From the NCBI RefSeq assembly GCF_900496995.4, contig NC_044008.1, positions 14,393,276-14,457,275 on the forward strand: a stretch of 64,000 bases of DNA. Direction: 5' to 3'. The notes under the pieces are model-generated. The model was given only the letters and a program-made list of their open reading frames with translations. It made no database searches and was not told the DNA's origin. Numbering within the stretch: position 1 is the stretch's first letter; each line of letters opens with the position of its first letter. Shown one piece after another: positions 50,401-63,494 of this stretch. The DNA is from Aquila chrysaetos chrysaetos. Its lineage: Eukaryota > Chordata > Aves > Accipitriformes > Accipitridae. The translations under genes and the position numbers were made by a program.

Positions 50401-53400
50401 TTCACTTAAAAGCCTGCGTGAGCTTTTGTACTGTTGCCAGGCTTATTTTTTGTTTATATACAGGTTCTTGCCATGGAGATATGCCCCTGACATGAAGGCA
50501 TCCAGTATAGGAAATGACATGCAATGCCTTATTCTTCTAGTTTAATTAATGCTCTGACAACTTGGCAATAAGGCTACAGTGAAGAAAAGGTCTCTGCAGG
50601 GAACCGCAGGTTTTGAGCAATAAGAAAGCTGTCAAAATTTTACCATATATCTATAGTAACATATCGAACATCCAAAGATTTCTGGAAGGCATCTGTAGAA
50701 AAGAATTCAAAAGAAAAAAGGTTAGCATAAAAATGATGTTCCTTAACCTACTAAAAATAAAAGAATGACTTTCTCAGCAGCCGGAGTTGGAACTGGGTAA
50801 GGAGCCTATGCTGACTTACTCGTTTCACGCAAAAAGAAATTCCAGTTTTTAATGAGCGAGGACTGCTTGACACAAACAGTAAAAAGGATTAGGCCGGTCC
50901 CTGTTGAGACTGGTTCGCTTCTGTGATTTAAACAAGCTGAATGAAGAGCAGACCCGTTCCACACAGTGATCCATGTAACCATTCTGGATCCCCGTGACCG
51001 AACCCGTAAGCCCAGGTCTTCTGCTCCACAGACTTCTCGTCCTTCTTAGCTGAGAGCACAACAGCAGCAGCTTGGCACGAGGGCAGGAAAAGGTGTCCTC
51101 TCTCTCTCCTCTGACCGGCTCAACATTTTGGGAAGCATCAAAAGACTGCAACAGTCCTAAAGGCAGCCTGCAGTCACAGACCTTGGATCACCAGAAACCC
51201 GCGGTGATCCATGCCTTACCGAGAGTATCATTTGATATTCATCATCCTGCTGTGCTCTACCACCATCCTCACTTTCCCAGGACAGGAAATTGAGAAGGAA
51301 ACAGCAGACCAAAATCAGTATCACCTGACTTCCTCCAATATCTCCACATCTTTTTGGCTGTGAACATGCAGAAATAGCACTGTCTTTTCTGATGGATGAG
51401 CTATTCTTTAGGTACTGATGGAAAACAGCTGTCCACACTCACACACTTAATTGCCTTCCGCACTAAAAATTCATGAAGTTGTGCCATCCTAGGAAAATAT
51501 AAACCAGCCACATATTTATGCATCTTTCTGAAATCAGGACTTTTGCGTCCTATAGTGTGAAGGTTTCCAAGTAACAGGAAAGCTTATAGCTATCACAGAC
51601 TACTCACTACAGAGCAGTTTGAATTTCCAGTCTAATACTCTGCTTCCCCACTTTTTATTTAGTGAAGAGATTGATTTATTTCTGCAAATACAACCCAAAT
51701 GAATCAGAGGAATCAGCTTCAGTCTCTTCAGGGGTCTGATTTTCAAAGAAGGTGGTGCACAGCAGAAAGTAAAAGGCTACCACCAAAACTATTTATAACT
51801 GTACCGGTGAGTACTTAGATACACAGATAACAGCTAGTTTAAAATACTTGCTATTCAGAGTTATTGTTGGCATGAGTACTAGTGACTATAATAAAGATTA
51901 TTTGTTTTTCTTGTGATAAAAACTCTAGCTACTCAGAATTTTGCCAAAGATTAACAGTTTCAGCTCAATTTTTCTATAGTGGGTTTGTCTGCAATACTAG
52001 TTTCCATTTTGAGGGTAAAGGAACTTTAGCAAAATCTAGTTAATTATATCACTGAAAACTAAAGCCAATGTTTTCTCTTGTGATGTTGACATAAGAAATG
52101 GGATTGCTTCAATGAAAAGTTCTGTCACTTCTGTGCTTTGGAGGAAGTATTTAAGATTAGATCGGGAAGAGCAAAGGGAAAAGTGGAACCAAGTTTAGAG
52201 CCAGGTTATGTACACAGTCAATCTAATTAAAAGCAAAAACCCCAAACCAGTCTTTTAATTTTAAACATGGATGGTGAGCAACAGAGGTATTGCTGAGAAG
52301 AAAACTTTGCAGAAAGTAACTGTGACTATTTGCACAAGCATCATATTTACTTTTCCTATAATCAACAAAAAAACCCCCCAAACAATCCACTCTTGAAATT
52401 AGGTGAGATTTTATTTAAAGGCTTCTAAGCCATTAGAAAACAACATGCTCAGGACACATAAACATGTCTCTCTAATGATAGCTAAGTCAAGTGAAAGAGC
52501 CCATGTTGATAGGAGAGGAAGCTCCCCTCCCCAGGAGCCAGGAGCCACGGGTTTGTTTACATCAACGGAGAAACCGTGTACTTGTCTTTGGTTGTTCTTC
52601 TCATTTTCCCTTAAATTCCCAAATCTCAACATGATGCTGCTCTCAGGAGTTCAAGCAGGACTCCCAGCTATTTGTTGTTTCTAATGACTTGCATCCTTAA
52701 GGAATAATCAAAAATGGCATAGAAAACGTAACTGTGAGAAAATGGGATGGGTGTTCAGCCATGCAGCTGGAATTCAGGAACTGCTGTAATTGCACGCAAG
52801 TACCGTCATTTGCCCCCCTGTAGATATTTCGCTTATTCACACCACATCTTTCTTTTTCAGGGTTGTTGCTGAAGATCCTACAGTCTGCAAGGTGGAACAA
52901 CTGTGCTCTGCTGCTGAAGTTAGCCAGCAGAGGTGCTCTGGGATGCCCACACCCGGGCTGGCAGCCGGGGCAGCGTCACGGACAGCACAGGGCACTTGCT
53001 TCTCCACGCAAATTACTGGCACAGGTGGGAACTTTCAGTGCACTGGGTGCAATGGGGTAGGAAGAAAAAAAGGAGCTGGGATTGTACTTTTGGAAATGGG
53101 GGACAGGGAGAAACAGCACCATCATAAATACTGTAAAAACTCTTTAACTAAAGAGAAACTATGAAAACAGCAAGAATACAATCAAGACTTTTGCCATCAG
53201 AGGGGTAAACAACTTCCCATCACTGTCTCTTGGGTGCTTTCTTCTTTTCCTGAATTTTGTAAAAACATGCTCCCTCATCTGGCAAGGTTGTCTTAATGAG
53301 AGGTTATGTACCTTACTCTTTGCTATTCTCCTTTTCCTGCTATTCTCTGACCCCAGGATTTAGGGGGTACCTGTGTGAAAGGCCTCATTACCTACGTGAA

Positions 53401-56400
53401 GACAGAGGAAGCGCTCAGCTGCTGAACTACCAGTCCGTAGGCTTCAGAAAAGTCTGCTGGCGAAGCTCTATTTCCCAGCCGTGCTGGTCCTATTTTATTC
53501 CTCTGAACTCAAATATCTGAACACAGTACAAGAAATAACAAGCAGCACATATTTCCCTGAGCAAGAATCAAATGCAGAAAGGAAAGTATTTGCATATTAT
53601 ATATATTATTATATATTGAGCTGTTGCTTTTTAAGGACATCCTCATGTATAGTTTTCAGGCAAACTTCATGATAAGGGTTGTACTTCTGCAGTTTCAACT
53701 CTGCTGGTATACACAAACGATTTCTGTATTGTTTTCAGATTTACTTTTTTTATGGTTTTAACAAACACACACAAAAATAAAGAATCAAAAATTGAAACTG
53801 AGCTTACTCCATGTTTACCTCTATCTGAGTATTGTACAGTTTATATGAATCTGCCTGTTCAGAGTAAAACACATGTCACATGGAAGCCGAGATAAAAAAC
53901 ACACGCAGTTTTTGGTATTAATCTCCCATTAAACATTCTGGTGGAACCATTCCGGTATCTACAAACACATAAAAACTTGGTATAGTGTACAATTAGACTT
54001 GCTAATCAAGTTGCATCTTTATCCCAATGCATGTTTACTAGCAACGATAAGGCTCTTTTGTAACTTATGCCATTCTGTCGTTGAGAAAACTGGAGAAGTT
54101 ACTGTCACCTCAGGTAGCATTTACCCCTGGATGAAGTAAATCTTCTGTTTCAAAAGTAGCTGGGCTGACTAAAACACACAGTATGATGACCTCCAGGCAA
54201 CCCTCAAGAACCTCCTGTTTCTCACTCTTCCTGCTATCTCTGCCAACACAAGTACAGAGGGAATATCTAATCCTGGGATACTCAGCTGTGTACATTTTGC
54301 TCACAGGTCACAGACATGTAATACCTCCTACATTCCTACTGGGAATCCTGTCCTTCACACTATTGTCCTGGCATGGCTGGCTGCTCCAGTTACGAGGGGA
54401 GTAGAGAGCGCCCAAATGGTCTTGGCAAAACTACTTGGTGGATACTGGAAAAATTTAACCAATGGTAAAAATGGATGTATTCTCACATGTGTAAATCATG
54501 GTGTAAAGAAGCGCGAGAACTTAGAAAGTGCTCAAATAATCAATATGCTTCTTTAATTTGCACAAAACCAAACACAATAGGTAGGGGGATTGTTATTGCA
54601 GAAGCAGCACGTTCTGGGAAAACCAGAGGAAGGTAAATCACTGTCAAAAAAGAATAAATCTCCTCCTGTATTACATGCGGATGCACCCTTGCAAGCCTTT
54701 TTAAAAAAAAAAAACCTCCATGTTATGTGCATGAAAATGCAGCTGTTGATGAAGTCAGAGCTATTCAAGGGCACTAATTTCTTTGCAACTGATGATAGCT
54801 GCATTTCCTGCTCTGTTACTTTCTTCTTGTAAGAACAAGCCCCAGCTCCTGCTGATGTTTGGATCAGCCATTAGAGACAGGCGCTGTAAGTCTGTAATTT
54901 TTACGGTATTACAATGCTTTGTGACTCATGAATTATGAAAAAAACCAGAACTCTGGTATATTTTAAATACATACTGCTGCACTAAAGTACTGAGGGACTT
55001 TTGATTAATCTAACAACTGTGTTGCTCTGCATCATTTGCACAGTTCTTAAAACCACCTGTAGAAGGAGTGAAATCCTGGCCACAGGGAGGCTAAAGGAGG
55101 CCACACCTCATCCATGCAAGCGGGGTCACAGAATAGAGTATTGCTAGGGTACCTAGTAAGAATCTCTGCAGTAATTTATAAACTCATTGACAGGGATATA
55201 TAGAAATATTTCTAGTTAGTCAGAATAAATCCTACTATTCATCATCAGCATAGTTATAGCCTGCATCAATCATCTCCGCTTCAGTCACCTTGTTCATTCT
55301 CATACTCTGCTGATTCAGCTTTAAATTTTATATCACTGATAGGAGTCTTTCAAAAAGGTCACAAAAGTGCATTCAATGTAAGGACAGTGGTCCTGTTTAA
55401 TGGATCCTCAGTTACTGCTCCTTCTCCAGTTGAACTCATTTCAGTCAAATTAACTACATGCCACAAAAATTTGTATCCTCATCCTTTGGATTTATACTGG
55501 AAATGATCATTAGGCTAGTATGGAAGAAATTACATTGAAAAAAATATCAGCAGCACCAAGTTTCCTCAGTGCTTATTTTCTAAGACCCTTATTTCATGTA
55601 TTCTATACTTCGTGCTTGAAATTTGGGGCTGGGTAGTTTTGAGGGTCTGGCCTGCTATGTGGGAGTGATGGGATTACTGAAAAAGTGGGACAACCAAGGG
55701 AGCACATTTGACATAATGCAAAAGGGATGTTTTTCCAGCTGCATCCTAAACCAGAACTTGCATGACTGATTTTCTTCCTCATTCAAATGTTGCCAAAACA
55801 TATACTAAACATCAGTTCTGAAATACGGCATATTTAGTCCCTTCCATCTACACTGCCTGTCTAGCAGCTATAGGCAATTGAGTCTTGAACTGGTTCTGAT
55901 CTTGACCTCTTTCTAGAAAAGCTATGGTAACAGTGAAAAGAAAAATCATTTATCCATATTTATGAGCTCATTTCTAATAACCAGTTGAATTTTAACATTA
56001 AAACAAGTAATACAGTGTTTTTCATTAAGTGCTGTTGCAAGTAACTATGCATGTTTATGGACTAAGATTCTAGAATTAATTTAACCCTACAATACTGAGC
56101 TTGGGCCAATTTGCTATTAAACTAGAGCAAAAGACCATTATGCTTGGTTCTTCTTTTTCTGCTTGAAATCTTTGAATTTGTATATCATCTCTTGTCAACC
56201 CCCATCATAAGCAGCATTAGAAATATTCCTGAAATGGCTGTGTACTAAGCCAACTGGTAAAAATCCTATTAATTTCTTTCCCATAGGAAAGAAGATATAA
56301 ATGTTGCCTGAAAATGTCTCTAACATGACCAAATTTATTGTGCATCCATATACTCATGTATTCTGAGAGCAGACTTCTATGCCCTCCTTGTATTCTCTTA

Positions 56401-57233
56401 ATGTATCTGGAACTATTTTTGAGTATTTGTGATATTTTCATGCAGGTTGAGTGGAAGTGTGATATTATTTACAACTTGCTGTTGGTAGTAAAGCTTCCCC
56501 AAGAAGAACTTCTTACTTCTGCTTGGTAGGTGCTAAGGTTTTCAGCCATCCTGACTCCCAGTATGTGGGAGCTTCACAAGCTCGCACTGTCCCTCCCCAG
56601 CAGTACTGCCCTGCCCCACTTTGCTGAAAGCTGTAAACAAGGTTGGCTGCAGAGTTTTTGAAATTTTGTGCCTCGAGTTGTAGCACTTAATAAATTAGTA
56701 TCAGTACCACCATGTTTCATATATCAAATTCTAATCCAGATCAGATGTCACAAAAACCTGTGATGTACTGCTGTTGCTTTACATGGGCTAGTTCATGTAT
56801 GAACACCTCAAACCTTTTCTTTTCCAACTTTCAGCACTAGGTAGTCATACAGGAGATTCACAGGAGCTGAACTCAGCCCAGCACTAGCTCCAAAAGGGGA
56901 AGATGCTGTAAAGTTTAGCCCAAAGTTCACCTTATGTACGTTCTTAGTAAAAACAAAAGCAGGTAGTAAACATTTTGAAACAGGTTATGTATTTGCATCC
57001 AAGCTCTTCAGTAAGTGTGACAAATGTTGCCACCTCATGGACAGGTGCAGGGTTTGATTCAGCTCAGCGGTAGGAAGGAAAAGGGATCACGGAGATGACT
57101 CATTGCTGCCCTTTCACACTCTCCTGAGGGGGGAAGCGACAGCTTGGCCAGAAAGATGCTTTTGTTGCTTAGATTCACCTGGAACTTGTTCATTCGGGTC
57201 TGAATCCAGAAGCTTGGCTACACACCCACAGTT
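38440..57233. other. Intergenic, no gene supported
   Basis: About 19 kb between the RELN upstream region and ORC5. The sequence alternates between AT-rich stretches and GC-richer ones (around 41500-42620, 46480-46960, 48410-49110). The longest open frame (48406-49107 minus, 233 codons) overlaps plus-strand frames and resembles no protein I know. A14 lies at 46156-46169 and A12 near 54703-54714. No exon, retrotransposon or RNA gene was recognised, but old diverged repeats could be missed by eye. Confidence 0.55.
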
Positions 57234-57254
57234 GGGGGGGGGGGGGGGGGGGGG
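57234..57254. repeat. G21 homopolymer
   Basis: Twenty-one consecutive G bases followed by TGGG. Runs this long are rare and error-prone in sequencing, so the true length is uncertain. Strong G-quadruplex potential on the plus strand. It lies about 870 bases beyond the candidate ORC5 poly(A) signal. Confidence 0.85.
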
Positions 57255-58126
57255 TGGGCATAGAGAAAGAAAAGGCTACACATGTTCAGGGTATTTGACC
57301 ATCTCCAGTATCAGAGCAAGGGGAGGAAAGAATGATGATTTTTCCTTGGAAAAAACCCATACGGTCAACATAGGACATGGCATGGTCTTGTACGGTCAAA
57401 CAGTCAAAGCCCAGCATTCAGGAGTAAAACATATGAGTAACAGGCTGTGGGACCTGGAGTTTTCAAAAGGGTGACAGAAATCTTCAGATTCTTGAAGACA
57501 TTAATTCAGAACTGAACCAGGGGATTTTAACACCCCACAAAGGTAGCGGCAGTTGGGAATCCTCTACTTGTAAACTGGAGACAAATGTAATCGTAGCGTA
57601 TTCCATCATGTATTTCCAAGGCTAAAGTTTTATGTTATAACATCACATTGATTATTCACTATTCTGCCTCTTTTGGGGAACTGCTGCAGGAATACGCTGT
57701 CACCTGTTGAATTTCTCCCTTTCTGATGGAAACGCAGCTGTGCCATCCTCCTCTACAGGACAGATACTGTTACAAAAGCCATTACACAGTGTGTATCTTA
57801 AAGTATGTTCATTCCAAATGGCATTATAATTAGCACTTAATATAACTGGATGAGTGAAAAAGGACTATAAAATGTTTAAACAAAAATAAAACCTTTCAAG
57901 TTTGACATCAGGATAGAACTTTAAGAATCAACGATTTTTTTAAATAAAGCCTTGTAAAAATAGATTCATAGTCAACATTTATGAATGGTCTGAAAAAAGA
58001 CAGTATGGTGATTAATTGGGAGTTTCCCATCATCGTGATCTCCCTATAACAGTGTAACAGTCTGCCTACATACGACTGAAGAGAAAGAAGGATTTATACC
58101 AGCTTGATTTTAAATATGTTCTTATG

Positions 58127-58132
58127 TTTATT
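58127..58132 (-). terminator. ORC5: Candidate ORC5 poly(A) signal
   Basis: AATAAA on the minus strand (TTTATT on the plus strand), about 480 bases downstream of the ORC5 stop codon. It is the first canonical hexamer I see on that strand after the stop. Cleavage would be expected 10-30 bases further, near 58100-58115. Other polyadenylation sites further downstream are possible. Confidence 0.55.
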
Positions 58133-58610
58133 ATATTTTGCTACTCCACTCTCCTAAAATGGTGGCCTCAGGAAAAGCAGCTTTGGCAGGCAATTGCAAA
58201 GATTCCTGTGGAGAGGAAGTGAAAAGACTGGGCATACAAACAAGGGCTGCTGCCATGTTCAAAGCACTAGGGAGAGTTCATAGAGCAAAATTCAGTCCTA
58301 AGTAAATGGGTTTCAGGCAATTTCAGTGTTAAGATAACATCATTAAGAGTAGAACAGATTGTGCTCAAACCCTGCTGTTTATAATTAACACATTGCTTCC
58401 AAATACGCCAGGGTCCCTGGTAAATAGTCCTCTGCTCAGATCCACCCAGACCAATCAGAGTATTTTCAGCAGGTTCCATGCTGGGCCAGCACCTGTTTGG
58501 ACAAATCCAAAAGAGCCAAAATACTCTTCTTTCTGGCCAGCTAAGTAGAGAGATGAACACAGCTTGCCTTAGTCATTGTCACAGTGTCCATATGGCTGTG
58601 AAGCTTGTTT
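58133..58610 (-). other. ORC5: Putative ORC5 3' UTR
   Basis: Sequence between the ORC5 stop codon and the candidate poly(A) signal. A 97-codon minus-strand frame (58267-58560) lies here, but it is in the 3' UTR position and matches nothing I know. The extent rests on the choice of poly(A) signal. Confidence 0.55.
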
Positions 58611-58656
58611 TCACAAGAAATCGTACAAGTACTTTATTATGTCGAAGTTCACGGTC
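58611..58656 (-). CDS. ORC5: Origin recognition complex subunit 5, terminal coding exon
   Basis: The last coding exon of ORC5. After acceptor TTTGTTTATAG it supplies the third base of an Arg codon, then TVNFDIIKYLYDFL and a TGA stop. This agrees with the C-terminus of human ORC5 as I recall it. The upstream exon leaves CG, so joining gives an in-frame CGG Arg codon, which supports the splice pair 62296 to 58656. The coding part is only 46 bases, which is why it is absent from simple open-frame scans. ORC5 is an AAA+-type subunit of the six-protein origin recognition complex that loads MCM helicase in G1; this tail belongs to its C-terminal winged-helix region. Certainty is high because the match is complete and both splice sites agree. 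Confidence 0.95.
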
Positions 58657-61600
58657 CTATAAACAAAAACACAGTATATTAGAGCAATCATCTTAACAGT
58701 GCTAAGACTTTAACCTGTTTGGAGACAGCACACGCGGGACATTCTGCACAATCAAAATCAAGCAATACCCCCAAAAGAAATGCAATCAAGGATGAATGAA
58801 TTTTTAACCTCTAGTGTTATTCACAGTACCTGTCTTCTGATTATTTAAACTTTGTAAGATTCTAAAAAAGAAATAAAGCAGATTTCTAGTAAAAACTGGA
58901 AGATTCTTATTTCAATCATCAAGCAGTAAAAATACATCAAAGTTAATAAGATTATATTTTCACATGGTAAACATGATACTCTAGTTGGTGATGCAAAGCA
59001 GCAATCTTTTATGCTATTGAATGTTTTGTTCATCTTCCAAACCACCTGTTTTAGCATGTACTATGTAACTCCTTCATCTGTACTCATTTGCAGTCTGCGT
59101 TCTTTCAGTCTTGACACTAGTTGACCCATGTTCATAGCTAAATTTGAAAAATCCAAGAATGCCTCTCAATGGGATAGAAGATTTTAATGTATACTTTTGT
59201 ACTTTAATGGCAGGCAGAATGAAACAGCAGTAGAATAAAACATATAATTATTTTTTTGTCTCTAAACTCATTCTGCTATACAATCTAACACTCAGACTTA
59301 GAGGTTTACTGTTTGAATAAATAATGCAAATTACTGCATATAATGACAAGTATAAAATTAAAAGTTTTTTTTTTAAAAGTATTCAATGATGCAAAAATAA
59401 CCACTCACAATGCTAAGTGAGATTAACTGGCTGAATGTCTTATTTGTTAGACTACAATCATTTAATATTCTCTGTTCATGCATCATCCTGTAACCCACTT
59501 TTCAAAAAGTTTCTATAAAACATCATATTGGGCAGAGAAAAAGTTCAGAAATCCCCAAGATCCCCAACAAGAAATACTGTGTTTGAGTCTACTTAATAAT
59601 CCAGTGACAAAATTAAAGAAATTAACTGCCATTGTTAGACTCACATGACATTGTGTCACTCAAGAAAACTGCTTTAGTTACAAGGCTTTCCACAGACAGA
59701 AAATCACACACTCTAACAAATGCTGACCTTATCAACTAAATTAAACACAGTCGTCCTGTCATAACAACTGGGTTCATTAGACACTATATGAAAAGACGCA
59801 TTACATTCAACAAACATTAAGAGATCCCCACTTCAGCTACAGAAAATTTATGAACTTAGGTCTGAAATTCTTAAAACAGAAATTAAAAATTTCTAACAAA
59901 GAAATGTCTAACCTTACCTTCGGCTAAGCATGTAAATACTACGTGGTAAAAAGCACAGGAATATCTCTGCAAACACTGAATATATGCAACAGAATAGAGC
60001 CAGACATGAGGTTCTGTGGTACTAAGGAGAGAGACTGTGCATGGCCAGTAGTTATCACACTAAAAGCCACCAGGAAGACACACAAGTTTTTTTACTCTTC
60101 CAAAACCAGGTGGCTTTTGTTTTGTTTTTTTAAATGCAAACCCCACTTTTGCTTAAAAAAATACAGAAAATGACATGATAATCTGAACAGCCTGAATGGG
60201 AGTGGGGAGGGGAGGGAGACAGCATCATTTTCTGTCCTGCTCTTTACACTCTTCAGCCTTCCATTAGGAAATACGCTGGAGTAGCAAGGCTGAGATTGTA
60301 ACAAGGCTGAGGTATCTGAAGATTTTAATGACTAACAAAATTACTTTAGTACTATTACAGCAACAGAGAAAAAAGAATCAGGAGATGGGCTGCTTACTTG
60401 ATGTGTATTTTGGTTGAAATGATGAAGTAGTTCCTTCTCTGCAATAAATATAACCTCTCCCACGAGTGGTTAAAAACTACAGGCAGCTGTAAGACTACAG
60501 CACAGCTAGAAAATGAAATTTCTTAAAGCACAGATCATCATGCCTTCGCCCTGTAGCTAGTCCCATCAAGACAAGGGGGAAGCCCATTTATCATGGGCTC
60601 ATGAAACCTTGTAACTTTATGGATCATCCTCAAAGATTTACAAAGACTGTAGGCTGCAAAAGATACTTAATAAAAGAAGTGTAACAAAGGAACAAAGCAA
60701 GAAAAAAAAGGGGGGGGGGAACAGGAGAAAAGTAGAACAGGCCAACTTTAAAATCTGTCAGGTCATTTTTGGCCCTATCCAGGCAGCATATAAACACTTC
60801 CAAACTACTTGGACAGGGCAAAAAAAAAGACCTGCTTTCTTCCTCATAACATGTACGAAAAGTCAGTCAGGATATATATATATACACACACATGTGACCT
60901 AAAGAAAAGCAAGCCAAAGCACTATACTGTGCACTGAGATTTGAAGTGATAGCATCTCCCACAACTATTTTCTCTGGTAAGCATGAGCTGCATAGCACAA
61001 GTTTGGGTCCTGTTTTCTGGCTATCTCTACCTTTCCAGCAACTTTAATGGAGTCAATGAAACTTCTAAGGATGTTAAAGTTGCAAGGAGAGGGCTGTCAT
61101 TTCAAGTACCTTAATTCAAGGACCCTCATAGTCCATACAGAGTTTAATGAACTGGTCTCTGTATTCACTGTAGGAGTTAGAGCAGAGACAAGAACTTGGG
61201 GACGTTTGTATACACAATGATCCATGTTGCTGAGCAGATGGTCTGCTGTACTTGGTACCAGTGGGAGTTTTTTCAGGGCATCATTCACAAGTGACTTTAT
61301 TGCTGGGAATAGCAAAGTGACGTAGCGAAGCCGTGGAGGTTCTGGCAGTGTGGTCCAGCCAGGCCTGATCCAGATGAAGTTTCGTTCTATGGCCTGTCCA
61401 ACTGCAAATTGAAATTAGTGTGTCTGTGGGGTTTACCGACAAGGCTATTGGACATTTAATAGCTCAGGAGAGCAACATGTGCACTGAGGTTATGGGATAC
61501 AGTCTACACCATGGGTTCCTCTGAAGTCCCACATTATAAAGAAGAGTTGGTCTTGAGAATGTTTCTCTTCCTTTTCGCCACGTGTCATTTCTGGGCTCTG

Positions 61601-62295
61601 TTCTGGCTACAGACTCTTTATCCAAGACCTGCTAATAAGCTGGCTGCAGCAACAGGTGTGAGGTAATGCTGTTGGCATTTCATAAAAATGAGACATAGGC
61701 TTGATTGTTGCCTATGTATTGCATGCATTTCTGTCTGTAATTTATCATCATCTCCCCTGATAGACCTGGAACTGTTCTCAGACTCCAAACCTGAAGGTTC
61801 TGAATGAACAGAGCTGTTGAGATACCTACGTTCATTTACTGAATTAGTTTGTATCAACTACAGATCACACAAGATAGACTGTCTGAAAGAATTCTTATAA
61901 TCTATGTAGTTTTTATATCATATGTACAACAAATGCTGTTAAGAACTAAATATCATTTCAGGTTCAAATACCATAGTGTGCCTTTTGGTAATGAAACGGG
62001 ACTGACATTTTAGAGCAGTATTTTCACATGAAGTCCCTGACCTTTATTAAGCACAAAGACAGTATGTTACCGTAACACATACTGCCACTGTCACATAAAT
62101 TTTTTTCAAAACAGGATTGGACTATACTTACCACAAGTTCAACACTTCTCATAAATAAGACGACTCATTCACTCTTAGAAAATATCCATAGATTTCTGTT
62201 CTGGTCTGCAGAGAGCTACAGACCGAGCAAATACTGGGTTTGAAGTCTTTTTCAAGTCAGCACATACAACAGTAAACGATCTCTAATAGGCTCAC
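58657..62295 (-). other. ORC5: ORC5 last intron
   Basis: A 3.6-kb intron bounded by donor GTGAGCC and acceptor TTTATAG on the minus strand, phase 2. AT-rich. It contains a G-run at 60711-60719, a short TA/CA dinucleotide tract at 60872-60893, and short open frames of up to 79 codons with no recognised similarity. Confidence 0.9.
60872..60893. repeat. (AT)n(AC)n dinucleotide tract
   Basis: ATATATATATATACACACAC followed by AT: a short compound microsatellite in the last ORC5 intron. Confidence 0.8.
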
Positions 62296-62408
62296 CGGGC
62301 AATAGCTCTGATGAAGTCCAGAGATACAGTACATTTATATCGTGGTCCATCAAGCTGGTCATTATGGCCAACCATGGATAACAGCTGGAGAGTCACAAGA
62401 GAGGTGAT
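62296..62408 (-). CDS. ORC5: Origin recognition complex subunit 5, penultimate exon
   Basis: A 113-base internal exon with acceptor TTGTTTGTAG and donor GTGAGCC on the minus strand. It encodes [26 protein letters not shown] and [11 protein letters not shown] in one open frame, then CG of a split Arg codon. I recognise this as the ORC5 C-terminal region: the human protein differs at only a few positions, such as Asp for Asn in GHND and Lys for Arg in GPRYK. It starts in phase 0 and ends in phase 2, in register with the terminal exon at 58611-58656. ORC5 is part of the origin recognition complex at replication origins in the nucleus; this segment is part of its C-terminal winged-helix domain. 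Earlier exons must lie beyond 64000. It lies on the same strand as RELN, upstream of it. Confidence 0.96.
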
Positions 62409-63366
62409 CTACAAACAAGAGACATTAGTAATGTTAGTCATTTTTTTGCTAACGTGAATAGCAGTGGCCAATTTCTATTTTTTTTTTCCTCTTTGGCACC
62501 ATTCCCGTATTTGTCTGGAAAGTCACTCATACTTGCTTACTGATTTTCACATAGTTCTGCAGCTAGCAAACCCAGGAACATATATACATTTTCACCATTA
62601 AATTTTCAGCACAGGCAGTGAGACACACAGGCTAAACCCTTCATATCAAGAGTTATCCTGGAGTTCTGATCAGAGAAAGATAGGTGATGTGAGGAACAGG
62701 AATAATAGGCATGAGCTGAACATTTTCCAAATCTCTGCCTGACAACCAGTAGAGACTCTGATTCTCTTTCCTTTATACCCGAAAACCTCCTCTTCAACTT
62801 TCACACTCAAAGTTGGATATTCCTGTGCTAGCTCATACCACATTTTGAACAGATGGATGTATTACTCCAGATAAAGAATTTGAAGGTTGGAAAGGAAAGG
62901 CTGGGAAATTGTGTACTTAAAAAGAGCAGAGCCTGAAAGGAGAGAAATTTGCCTACAAACACAGTGTTTTGACAGAACCATTGATTATTTTACCAAAATA
63001 GCAATGTACCAGCATATTTTCAACTATCTTCATTCCTCCAAATGATGACTGTGGTATCACTAAAGTGCAGTCATGGGATGTAACCATTGAGCACAGCCAG
63101 TCTATTCTTCCTCAGTTAGGAAAAAACGCTGTGGTGCTTCTACTGTCTCCCTACCTCTTCCCAGCTCCCAGGGGAAAGAAAAAGGTAAAAGAGAAAACAA
63201 GTAAAGATTTCCCTGGCCTTTGGTATAGATGCCACTGACAATTCAAGGCAACAAGGTTACACTTTATGAAGAACTGGTATCTGCCCACAGCTCTACTTTT
63301 CAAAAAAAACAGCCAACTGTGACCTATCTCTGTGTAATGACAATAGCATAGTAAGGAATTTGTGAA

Positions 63367-63396
63367 GAATAAATGTATTGGGAATAAATGTATTAG
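63367..63396. repeat. Two-copy 15-bp tandem
   Basis: GAATAAATGTATTGG followed by GAATAAATGTATTAG: two nearly identical units, a recent-looking replication slippage event in an ORC5 intron. Confidence 0.85.
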
Positions 63397-63472
63397 GAAA
63401 GAGTGTCAGTTCAAACCTTCAAGGAAGCATATTGCTATAAAAAGCAGCAGCAAGGTCCTACCAGTATCAATC

Positions 63473-63494
63473 AAAAAAAAAAAAAAAAAAAAAA
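63473..63494. repeat. A22 homopolymer
   Basis: Twenty-two consecutive A bases preceded by CAATC in an ORC5 intron. No retrotransposon body recognised. Confidence 0.85.

Noticed and set aside
61097..61315. Minus-strand 72-codon frame considered as an extra ORC5 exon
   Set aside because: It lies between the last two ORC5 coding exons, whose phases join directly, and its sequence does not resemble ORC5.
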